Shown: positions 6,811-13,207 of the stretch, in pieces
How the letters are laid out: each line of letters starts with the position of its first letter
How positions within the stretch are numbered: position 1 is the first letter of the stretch
Source: Oscillospiraceae bacterium
Lineage (GTDB): Bacteria; Bacillota; Clostridia; Oscillospirales; Ruminococcaceae
Length of the DNA stretch: 56,428 bases
NCBI GenBank assembly: GCA_017472965.1
Contig: JAFUNR010000014.1
Location: 1 to 56,428 of the forward strand
Direction: 5' to 3'
Notes under the pieces: model-generated
Told to the model about the DNA's origin: nothing
The model's input: only the letters and a program-made list of their open reading frames with translations
The model's database searches: none
Position numbers and translations under genes: made by a program

Positions 6811-8004
6811 TCAGATCAGATGGGGACGCTCGCCGTTTTCCAGCGCATCCCACACGGGGGACATGGCCCGCAGCCGCGCCACAATGGCGCCCACCGAGTC
6901 GATGATGTGCTCCACCTCGTCATCGGTGATCTCTGCCGAAGGGGACAGCCGCAGGGAACCGTGGGCGACCTCGTGCGGCAGGCCCAATGCCAGCAGCACA
7001 TGACTGGGATCCAGCGAGCCGCTGGTGCAGGCGCTGCCGCTGGAGGCGGCAATGCCGGCGGCATCCAGAAGCAGCAGAAGGCTCTCGCCCTCGATGCCCT
7101 CGAAGCAGAAATTGACGGTGCCGGGGTTGCGCTGCTGCCGGTCGCCGTTGAGCCGGCTGTGGGGAATGGCGGAGAGTCCGGCGATCAGGCGCTCCCGCAC
7201 AGCGGTCAGGCGGGCTGCTTCGGCGACCATTCCTTCGGCGGCCTGCTGCAGCGCGGCAGCCATGCCGGCAATGGCGGGAAGGTTTTCGGTGCCGGCACGC
7301 AGATTGCGCTCCTGTGCGCCGCCGGCGATCAGCGGCTGTACCGGTACGCCGCGGCGGACATACAGGAAGCCTGCGCCCCGCGGCCCGCCGAATTTATGCG
7401 CCGAGGCGCTGAGCATATCGATCTTCATGGCGTGTACATCCAGCGGCATATGCCCCACGGCCTGCACCGCATCGGTATGGAACACCACGCCCCTTTCGCG
7501 GCAAAGGCTGCCGATGGCTTCGATGGGCATGACGGTGCCGATCTCGTTATTGACCGCCATCACGCTCACCAGAGCGGTATCGGGGCGAAGGGCGGCGGCC
7601 ACATCCTCCGCAGTGACCACGCCGTTTTCGTGCACATCCAGCAGAGTGACGGCAAAGCCCTCCTTTTCCAGCGTCTGCAGCGTGTGCAGCACGGCGTGAT
7701 GCTCAAAGGCGGTGGAGATCAGGTGCTTTTTTCCTTTTTTCGCGCCGGCATATGCGGCGCTGCGGATGGCCTGATTATCCGCCTCGCTGCCGCCGGAGGT
7801 GAAGATGATCTCCTTTGCATCGGCGCCGATGACGGCGGCAACGGCGGTGCGGGCGGCCTCCAGCCCTTCTTTGGCGTACTGGCCGAGGGTGTACAGACTG
7901 GAGGGATTGCCCCACTGCTGCTCCATGGCGTGCAGCATGGCGGCTTTTGCAGCCTCGCCGGTGCGGGTGGTAGCGGCATTATCGGCATATATGTATCGCG
8001 GCAT
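6811..8004 (-). CDS. nifS: Cysteine desulfurase, NifS/IscS type
   Basis: A 397-residue class V PLP enzyme that takes sulfur from cysteine and passes it as a persulfide to NifU. The PLP lysine is K204 in SASAHKFGGPRG; the catalytic cysteine is C327 in SSGSACTSG, on the longer mobile loop typical of group I (NifS/IscS) enzymes. The N-terminal YADNAATT and the HTDAVQ, GTEN and SGSLDPSHV motifs are all present. Full family length, no defects. It is transcribed from its own promoter (8042-8070), which overlaps an IscR-like palindrome, and is followed by nifU. Confidence 0.95.
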   Translation of the reverse strand: MPRYIYADNAATTRTGEAAKAAMLHAMEQQWGNPSSLYTLGQYAKEGLEAARTAVAAVIGADAKEIIFTSGGSEADNQAIRSAAYAGAKKGKKHLISTAFEHHAVLHTLQTLEKEGFAVTLLDVHENGVVTAEDVAAALRPDTALVSVMAVNNEIGTVMPIEAIGSLCRERGVVFHTDAVQAVGHMPLDVHAMKIDMLSASAHKFGGPRGAGFLYVRRGVPVQPLIAGGAQERNLRAGTENLPAIAGMAAALQQAAEGMVAEAARLTAVRERLIAGLSAIPHSRLNGDRQQRNPGTVNFCFEGIEGESLLLLLDAAGIAASSGSACTSGSLDPSHVLLALGLPHEVAHGSLRLSPSAEITDDEVEHIIDSVGAIVARLRAMSPVWDALENGERPHLI

Positions 8005-8041
8005 TCGGGTGTCGCTCCTTTCGTTTTCAGCTTGCAGATAC

Positions 8042-8077
8042 AGTATACCATCTATTCCTCATAAAATCAATAGGAAT
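8042..8077 (-). promoter_or_regulatory. nifS promoter with IscR/Rrf2-like palindrome
   Basis: Minus strand -35 TTGATT (8065-8070), 17-base spacer, -10 TATACT (8042-8047). A perfect inverted repeat ATTCCT-N12-AGGAAT (8054-8059 and 8072-8077) brackets the -35 hexamer. Rrf2/IscR regulators bind palindromes of about this size over promoters, and iscR is the next gene upstream, so the likely role is repression of nifS-nifU when Fe-S clusters are plentiful. Confidence 0.6.
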
Positions 8078-8109
8078 TATGGAAAATTTTGTGTTTTCCT
8101 GCAAATATG

Positions 8110-8147
8110 AAAAGATCCGCGCTGTTCTGAGCAGAAAAGCACGGATC
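8110..8147 (-). terminator. Weak terminator between iscR and nifS
   Basis: Minus strand GATCCGTGC / GCGCGGATC stem (arms 8139-8147 and 8114-8122) followed by four Ts. It separates the iscR transcript from the nifS promoter. Confidence 0.5.
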
Positions 8148-8164
8148 CTTATCGAAATCAATTC

Positions 8165-8596
8165 TCAATCCAGCAACCGGGCGGAAGGCACCGTACCGTT
8201 GACTAGATCGGCAATGGTCACGCGGGCGAGATAATCCGTCACCAGCGAATCCAGCTCGCGCCAGACCGGCAGGGTCAGACATTCGGCGGCCTTTTCGCAG
8301 CCCTTGGCACCGCAGTGCAGGCAGGCCACGGGGGCAAGCCCACCCTCGGTCAGACTGACGATCTCCGCCACGGTGTATTCGGCAGGGCTGCGGGTCAGAC
8401 GGTAACCGCCCACCTTGCCGCGCTGACCCACCAGCAGGCCGGCATGCGCCAGAACGGCGACGATATTTTCCAGGTACTTCAGCGAAAGTTCCTGTCGCTC
8501 GGCGATGGATTTCAGCGAGATCAATCCCTCGCCGTCGTGCTGGGCCAGATCGACCATAACATGCAGCGCATAGCGCCCTTTACTGGAGATCATCAT
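8165..8596 (-). CDS. iscR: Rrf2-family Fe-S cluster regulator IscR
   Basis: A 143-residue winged-helix repressor. The N-terminal MMISSKGRYALHVMVDLA and the helix-turn-helix followed by LAHAGLLVGQRGKVGGYRL are standard for Rrf2 proteins. Four cysteines at 92, 95, 100 and 106 (C-x2-C-x4-C-x5-C) lie where IscR holds its [2Fe-2S] cluster, so it should sense cellular Fe-S status. Its start codon overlaps the stop codon of the DUF1836 gene in ATGA, implying translational coupling. The probable target is the palindrome at 8054-8077 in front of nifS; a single half-site ATTCCTAT is also present near its own operon promoter. Confidence 0.9.
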   Translation of the reverse strand: MMISSKGRYALHVMVDLAQHDGEGLISLKSIAERQELSLKYLENIVAVLAHAGLLVGQRGKVGGYRLTRSPAEYTVAEIVSLTEGGLAPVACLHCGAKGCEKAAECLTLPVWRELDSLVTDYLARVTIADLVNGTVPSARLLD

Positions 8597-9150
8597 ACTG
8601 TTTGTGCTCCTTTATCTTCGGCGAAAACTTCCTCCGCCGGTTTTTCCCTGTGAGATTTATCTTTCCTGTCAGCCTTTGCCGTTTTCCGGGCACCCGGTTC
8701 TCCGGCAGAATGCTCCAGCAGCTGCTCAAAGCAGAGTCTGCCGGCCAGTGTCTGTATCGCCGCATCCGCCAGCGGAGGCATCCCCTGCGGCGCAGGGGTA
8801 TCGCCGTTCAGCCGGTGCTCCAGCCCTGCGCAGAAAAGCGCATAAGCAGTCTGCGTATCGCGGCCCTCGCAAAGCACAGCCAGCAGCTGCGCCAGCTCGG
8901 CGGCAGAAAACGCCCGCTTGAGCAAAAACAGCATCACCAGTATGGCCAGATGCTCCCGTCCGTATTTCTTTTTGCAGGTGGGCGGCAGCAGCTTCTGCTT
9001 GACATAGTTATTGATAATAGTGGAGCTGACACCGCCGCGATCGGGCAAAAGCGGAGCGAAACTCTGCTCCAGCACCAGCATCACCTGATCCAGATACAGC
9101 CCCAGATCCGGCAGCTCCTGCCATGCGGGGCAGCGATATCCGATGTGCAC
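8593..9150 (-). CDS. DUF1836 family protein
   Basis: A 185-residue protein from a GTG start (9148-9150) behind a GGGGGAGGGG tract; a longer frame to 9327 would run through the promoter. The central part (YLDQVMLVLEQSF, then SSTIINNYVKQKLLPP and KYGREHLAILVMLFLLKRAFS) is the DUF1836 pattern, which resembles the DNA-binding half of MerR-like regulators. Function is unknown in the family. The last 40 residues are a charged, probably disordered tail rich in K, R and E. The gene overlaps iscR by 4 bases, so it may act in the same Fe-S or stress response; that is inference from position. Confidence 0.75.
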   Translation of the reverse strand: MHIGYRCPAWQELPDLGLYLDQVMLVLEQSFAPLLPDRGGVSSTIINNYVKQKLLPPTCKKKYGREHLAILVMLFLLKRAFSAAELAQLLAVLCEGRDTQTAYALFCAGLEHRLNGDTPAPQGMPPLADAAIQTLAGRLCFEQLLEHSAGEPGARKTAKADRKDKSHREKPAEEVFAEDKGAQTV

Positions 9151-9208
9151 GGAAAATCCCCTCCCCCGGCATTCCGATCCCAGAATATTCACTATTCCTA
9201 TGGATATA

Positions 9209-9237
9209 ATGATAAATAATGTACGCTTCTTTGTCAA
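9209..9237 (-). promoter_or_regulatory. Promoter of the DUF1836-iscR operon
   Basis: Minus strand TTGACA (9232-9237), 17-base spacer, TATCAT (9209-9214). A half-site ATTCCTAT of the IscR-like box lies just downstream at 9194-9201. The remainder of 9151-9418 shows no gene. Confidence 0.7.
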
Positions 9238-9418
9238 GGGGTGGAAAACAGATTTGTGCATAAAAACAGTATAAATTGTCAAAAAGACGAATTTAATGCC
9301 TGCAAAACAGAACCGAACGGTTGACAAGTTCCGTTGTGTGCCGCATAATGGTACTGCAATGCACCGCTTTTTTCGCCGCGTTTCCGGCGGCGAAAAATCT
9401 TTTGAAGGAGCGTTTTAC

Positions 9419-9988
9419 ATGGATTTTCCGCTGAACAGTCTGGGGCTGACCCATGCCTTTCTTGCCGCGCGGGTGCGCCCCGGGGATTTCTGTATCGATG
9501 CCACCGCCGGCAACGGCCACGACACGGCGTTTCTGTGTTCGCTGGTGGGCGACACCGGACGGGTGCTGGCCTTTGACATTCAGCCGCAGGCGGTGGAAAA
9601 CACCAACGCCCTGCTGGCGCAGCTGGGCTATGCTGCCATCGGCAAAGCGATCCAATGCAGCCACGACCGGCTGGCAGAGTATGCTGCCCCCGGTACGGTG
9701 GACGCCATCTGCTTCAATTTCGGCTGGCTGCCCGGCGGCGACCACAGTATCTTCACCACGCCGGCCACCAGCCTGCCCGCCATTGATGCGGCCCTGACGG
9801 CGCTGCGCCCCGGCGGTGCGCTGAGCTTGTGCCTGTATTACGGCGGACGCAGCGGCTACGCCGAGCGGGATGCCATTCTGGCCCATCTGGAGCAGCTGGA
9901 CAACCGCCGATACACCGTCATGGTCACCCGCTTTGCCAACCGCACCGGCGATGTACCCATCCCCGTGTTCATCGTGAAAGAGAACTGA
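9419..9988 (+). CDS. mnmM: tRNA mnm5s2U-type methyltransferase MnmM (YtqB family)
   Basis: A 189-residue class I SAM-dependent methyltransferase from ATG 9419 behind GAAGGAG. Motif I is FCIDATAGNGHDTAFLC (about residues 23-39), and the family signature appears as FNFGWLPGGDH (about 100-110), the counterpart of the N-L-G-Y-L-P-G-x-D of YtqB. In Firmicutes this family completes 5-methylaminomethyl-2-thiouridine at the wobble base of certain tRNAs, in place of MnmC. Length agrees with YtqB. It is a single gene with a terminator at 9998-10026. Assignment rests on motif recall, not on alignment. Confidence 0.8.
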   Translation: MDFPLNSLGLTHAFLAARVRPGDFCIDATAGNGHDTAFLCSLVGDTGRVLAFDIQPQAVENTNALLAQLGYAAIGKAIQCSHDRLAEYAAPGTVDAICFNFGWLPGGDHSIFTTPATSLPAIDAALTALRPGGALSLCLYYGGRSGYAERDAILAHLEQLDNRRYTVMVTRFANRTGDVPIPVFIVKEN

Positions 9989-9997
9989 AGAAAGCCT

Positions 9998-10026
9998 GCC
10001 GCCGCTGCGGCGGCTTTTCTTTTTTG
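9998..10026 (+). terminator. Rho-independent terminator after mnmM
   Basis: GCCGCC / GGCGGC stem with a short loop, then TTTTCTTTTTT. Confidence 0.8.
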
Positions 10027-10164
10027 CTTTGTGTTCACTGTGCCGCCGCAGCCAGATTCCACAAAACAATAACTTTTTATTGTTAAACGATAAATTTCTA
10101 TTGACTTTCGATTTTATCTGTGTTATTTTAGTGGTACCAAAACCAAAAAGCGAGGATCACTGTC

Positions 10165-10638
10165 ATGCTCAAACAACTGAAATGGAATGAAAGCCGCAGT
10201 CTACTGCTTTCACAGCTGATGGTGGGGGTATTCTTTGCCGCACTGGCGGCGCTGGATATCTTCGGCTGGTGGGTGGTGCGCTATATCTGTGAGCACCTGA
10301 TCGCCGTCAACCACGGGCTTGCCGGCGGGTATATCCTGCTGGGCTGTCTGTATGTATGCAGCCCTGCCGCCTATACCGTGCTGTGGGATCTGCACCGGCT
10401 GCTGAAAAACATACGCATGGGACAGGTGTTCGTTGCAGACAACATCCGCCGGCTGCGGCGCATCAGCTGGTGCTGCACTGCAGCGGCGGCGATCTGCCTT
10501 GCGGCAGGCATCATGGAATGGCCCAGCGTTTGCATCATTGCGCTGGCCGCCGGCTTTATGGCGCTGATCGTGCGCATCGTGAAGAATGTATTTGAACGCG
10601 CCATCGCCATGAAGGACGAGCTGGATCTGACCATCTGA
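10165..10638 (+). CDS. DUF2975 membrane protein
   Basis: A 157-residue protein with four predicted membrane segments (about residues 15-38, 52-75, 97-115 and 118-138) and a loop reading LHRLLKNIRMGQVFVADNIRRLRRISWCC. This NGxVFxxxNxxxLRxIxxC-like loop marks DUF2975 proteins. Function unknown; these genes are almost always followed by a small YozG-type HTH gene, as here (15 bases downstream behind a strong ribosome binding site). The AT-rich 10080-10135 region upstream should hold the promoter, but I cannot pick convincing hexamers. Confidence 0.8.
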   Translation: MLKQLKWNESRSLLLSQLMVGVFFAALAALDIFGWWVVRYICEHLIAVNHGLAGGYILLGCLYVCSPAAYTVLWDLHRLLKNIRMGQVFVADNIRRLRRISWCCTAAAAICLAAGIMEWPSVCIIALAAGFMALIVRIVKNVFERAIAMKDELDLTI

Positions 10639-10653
10639 AAGGAGGAGAGCGCA

Positions 10654-10863
10654 TTGCCCATTGTTGTGAATCTGGATGTGATGATGGCAAAACGGAAGAT
10701 GCCCGCCGGCGAACTGGCCGAGCGCATCGGCATTACTCCCGCCAATCTCTCCATCCTGAAAAATCAGAAGGCCCGTGCGGTGCGTTTTTCCACGCTGGAG
10801 GATCTGTGCCGGGTGCTGGAATGCCAGCCCGGCGACCTGCTGGAATATGTGCCGGAGGAATGA
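10654..10863 (+). CDS. YozG-type small HTH regulator (Xre/Cro family)
   Basis: A 69-residue helix-turn-helix protein. I take the TTG at 10654 as start: AAAGGAGG lies 8 bases upstream, and the resulting N-terminus (MPIVVNLDVMMAKRKM) matches this subfamily, while the ATG at 10678 would remove its first strand. The HTH spans about residues 17-40 (AGELAERIGITPANLSILKNQKA) and the C-terminus has the characteristic CQPGDLLEYVPEE. It probably controls its own operon with the DUF2975 gene. Confidence 0.85.
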   Translation: MPIVVNLDVMMAKRKMPAGELAERIGITPANLSILKNQKARAVRFSTLEDLCRVLECQPGDLLEYVPEE

Positions 10864-10955
10864 TTCCCGGAAGAACGCCCCCGCGCAAATGAATCCGCAC
10901 GACACATGAAAACCGCGGCGCCGCTGCGTGCCGCCCGAACGGAGGAAAGCTGAAT

Positions 10956-12368
10956 ATGTGTGATCACCTGCAGGATGCGGAAAACCGCACCCCTTTGTTT
11001 GCTGTACCCAAAAACGGAGAAAATCTGCCCGGCGCCGCCGCTGCGGCCGGTGCCGAAGCCGCAAAGCCCCTCCCCTCGCCTTTTTCCCATGCGGCGGACA
11101 AATGGGCGCTGCCCGCCGCGCTGTGGGCAGGGTATCTTTACTGTCTGGCTCTTTTTGCTCCGAATGATTTCCGCTGGCCCTATCACATCCGCATCGGCGG
11201 CGAAAACGGTCTGTGGCTTTACTGTATGCCGCTTATACTGTGCACAGTTTTCTGTACCGGTGTGACGGTGTGGTGCCGGCTGCGGCGCATACGCGGCGCT
11301 GCCGAAAGCCCGCTGTGGCTGGGCTGTCTGCTGACGGTTGCCGCCGCCATGGGCTTTGACCGGCTGAACGCCGCCGGCTGGGCGTTGGGGTGGCTGGCAT
11401 TCCACGGCTTTGCCGTGGTGTGGGCGCTGGCACGCACCGGTCAGCTCACCGGCGGGCGCACCGGACCGGCCTTTGTGCCGGATGTGCTGCGGGGCATCGG
11501 CCGTGGCTTTGCCGGACTGGCCGCGTGGCCGCGGGATGTATGGGCGTTTTTCGCCGGACTTCCCCGCCGCCCCCGCCGTAAAAGCGGACACACCGTACCC
11601 GCTCTTTTGTGCATCGGGGCCGCCCTTGTGCTGCTGATGCTGGCGGCAAAGCAGCTTGCCGGTGCAGACGACCTCTTTGCCGACCGGCTGCAGCAGCTGG
11701 TGGAGGCACTGATCTTCTGGAAGGATCTTTCGGTGGAGCCTGCGGTGGTATTCAGCCTGATCTTCATGTTTCCGGTGGGCGCATTCTTCTACGGCATGAC
11801 TGTGGCGGGACACCGCGCACTGGATGAACACCCCCGCCCTGCGGTATCGGTCTATGCCGAAGCCCTTGCTCCGGCGCGGCAGGTGCCTGTCGGACTGCTG
11901 TGCGGGGTACTGGCGGCATTCGCCGTGCTGTACTTTGCTTTTTTCGGTATCCAGAGCGGGTATTTTCTGGGGGCTTTCACCGGAAAGCTGCCGGAGGGCT
12001 TTACGGTGGCCAACTATGCACGGCAGGGCTTTTTCGAGCTTTGCCGGGTGGTCCTGCTGAACTTTATCCTGCTGGCGGCGGCGGAGATCTTCGCCCTGAA
12101 GCCGCTGCACGGCTGCCGCCCGCTGCAGGGGGCATCGGCAGTGATCCTGGTGCAGAGCATCCTGCTGTGGGGAACGGCGGCCTCCAAGCTGGGGCTTTAC
12201 ATCTCGGTTTTCGGCTTTACCGCCAAACGGCTGCTGGCGGCGTGGGCTCTGCTGGTGCTGGCGGTGGCGCTGTGCCGGTGGCTGCGCCGCGTATGGGCGC
12301 GGTGCAGCGTGCTGCGGCCCTGCCTGCTGGCGGGCGCAGTCAGCTTTGCACTGCTTTGCCTGTACTGA
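10956..12368 (+). CDS. Polytopic membrane protein, DUF4153/DUF4173-like
   Basis: A 470-residue protein from ATG 10956 behind GGAGG (10941-10945). After about 45 polar residues there are some 10-11 hydrophobic segments. The stretch FTVANYARQGFFELCRVVLLNFILL (about residues 347-371, with the NYARQGFFEL core) is typical of the DUF4153/DUF4173 group, which often sits beside DUF2975/YozG genes. Function is not known in the family. A basic loop RRPRRKSG (about 204-211) is probably cytoplasmic. Two small genes follow and may belong to the same transcript. Confidence 0.7.
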   Translation: MCDHLQDAENRTPLFAVPKNGENLPGAAAAAGAEAAKPLPSPFSHAADKWALPAALWAGYLYCLALFAPNDFRWPYHIRIGGENGLWLYCMPLILCTVFCTGVTVWCRLRRIRGAAESPLWLGCLLTVAAAMGFDRLNAAGWALGWLAFHGFAVVWALARTGQLTGGRTGPAFVPDVLRGIGRGFAGLAAWPRDVWAFFAGLPRRPRRKSGHTVPALLCIGAALVLLMLAAKQLAGADDLFADRLQQLVEALIFWKDLSVEPAVVFSLIFMFPVGAFFYGMTVAGHRALDEHPRPAVSVYAEALAPARQVPVGLLCGVLAAFAVLYFAFFGIQSGYFLGAFTGKLPEGFTVANYARQGFFELCRVVLLNFILLAAAEIFALKPLHGCRPLQGASAVILVQSILLWGTAASKLGLYISVFGFTAKRLLAAWALLVLAVALCRWLRRVWARCSVLRPCLLAGAVSFALLCLY

Positions 12369-12458
12369 TTTTTCCGCACTGCGGCACCATGCCGCAAAAG
12401 CCGGCGGCGCCGGATGCCCGCCGGCGCTGCCAAAAATACACAAAAAGGGAGAGCGGTT

Positions 12459-12728
12459 ATGTATTACAATATTTCAAGCATCCTGCTGGGTCTGGCAGCC
12501 CTGACAGTGCCGCTGCTTGCCCTGCGCCGCGGCGGCGGACATTTTGCCAGCTTCGGTCTTTGCATGGCAGCGCTGCTGTGCCAGTTTTTTGAGCTGGCAC
12601 GGCGTGCGGCGCTGGGGGATCTTTCCGCCATTGCGGATACGGTGCGTGCCGTATGCATCGCAGCGGCGGCGCTGTGCCTGCTTTGCATGGCAGTCAATCT
12701 TTTTTGCCGTTTTTTGCAAAAACGCTGA
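12459..12728 (+). CDS. Small hypothetical membrane protein
   Basis: An 89-residue protein starting at ATG 12459 behind AAGGGAGAG. It has two or three hydrophobic stretches (about residues 5-24, 28-45 and 63-83). I do not recognise a family. The intact frame, ribosome binding site and position right after the DUF4153/4173-like gene suggest a real gene that may work with it in the membrane. Confidence 0.6.
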   Translation: MYYNISSILLGLAALTVPLLALRRGGGHFASFGLCMAALLCQFFELARRAALGDLSAIADTVRAVCIAAAALCLLCMAVNLFCRFLQKR

Positions 12729-12789
12729 AGGAAAAACAAAAGCTTCTCCGTTTATAAAAATGAGAGAACCGGATGGGGAGGGATGCTGC

Positions 12790-13110
12790 ATGAAAACCAA
12801 AGCACGGTATACTGCCGTTCTTCTGTGCCTGCTGGCCGCTGTGCTTGGCTGTGCGCTGCTGCTGTGCGGCGCAGCCGACCGCTGTGCGCCGGAGCGTGAG
12901 CGGGGCGCAGCATTGGCCGCAGCCTGCCGCTGGCTGGAGGAGAGCTTCCCACTGCGGCAGTATTTTCCGGACGGCAGCTTCCGGACGCTTTCCGCACGGC
13001 TGTGCCGGATGGGCTTTACCGATCCGGAGGGCAACACCCTGACCCTGACCCTGCGCCGCGCCCCGCTGGGCGGCTACCGGGTGACCGGCGCCGCACACGG
13101 CGGCATATAA
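12790..13110 (+). CDS. Small exported hypothetical protein
   Basis: A 106-residue protein from ATG 12790 with GGGGAGGG 7 bases upstream. Residues 8-30 form a signal or anchor (YTAVLLCLLAAVLGCALLLC); the VLGC could serve as a lipobox. The remaining 75 residues look like a small soluble domain with one Arg-rich helix and an EGNTLTLTLRRA beta hairpin. No family recognised. Last gene before the terminator at 13150-13203. Confidence 0.6.
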   Translation: MKTKARYTAVLLCLLAAVLGCALLLCGAADRCAPERERGAALAAACRWLEESFPLRQYFPDGSFRTLSARLCRMGFTDPEGNTLTLTLRRAPLGGYRVTGAAHGGI

Positions 13111-13149
13111 ATGCAAAGCCTTTTTCCTTCTTTCAGCGATAAGACAGCA

Positions 13150-13203
13150 AAAAGCCCCCTTCCGGCACACCGCTTTGCGGGCGGTGCGGAAAGGGGACTT
13201 TTT
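13150..13203. terminator. Bidirectional terminator
   Basis: AAAAAGCCCCCTTCCG pairs with CGGAAAGGGGACTTTTT around a GC-rich loop; A- and T-runs on both sides serve the convergent genes. Confidence 0.8.
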
Positions 13204-13207
13204 CTAT

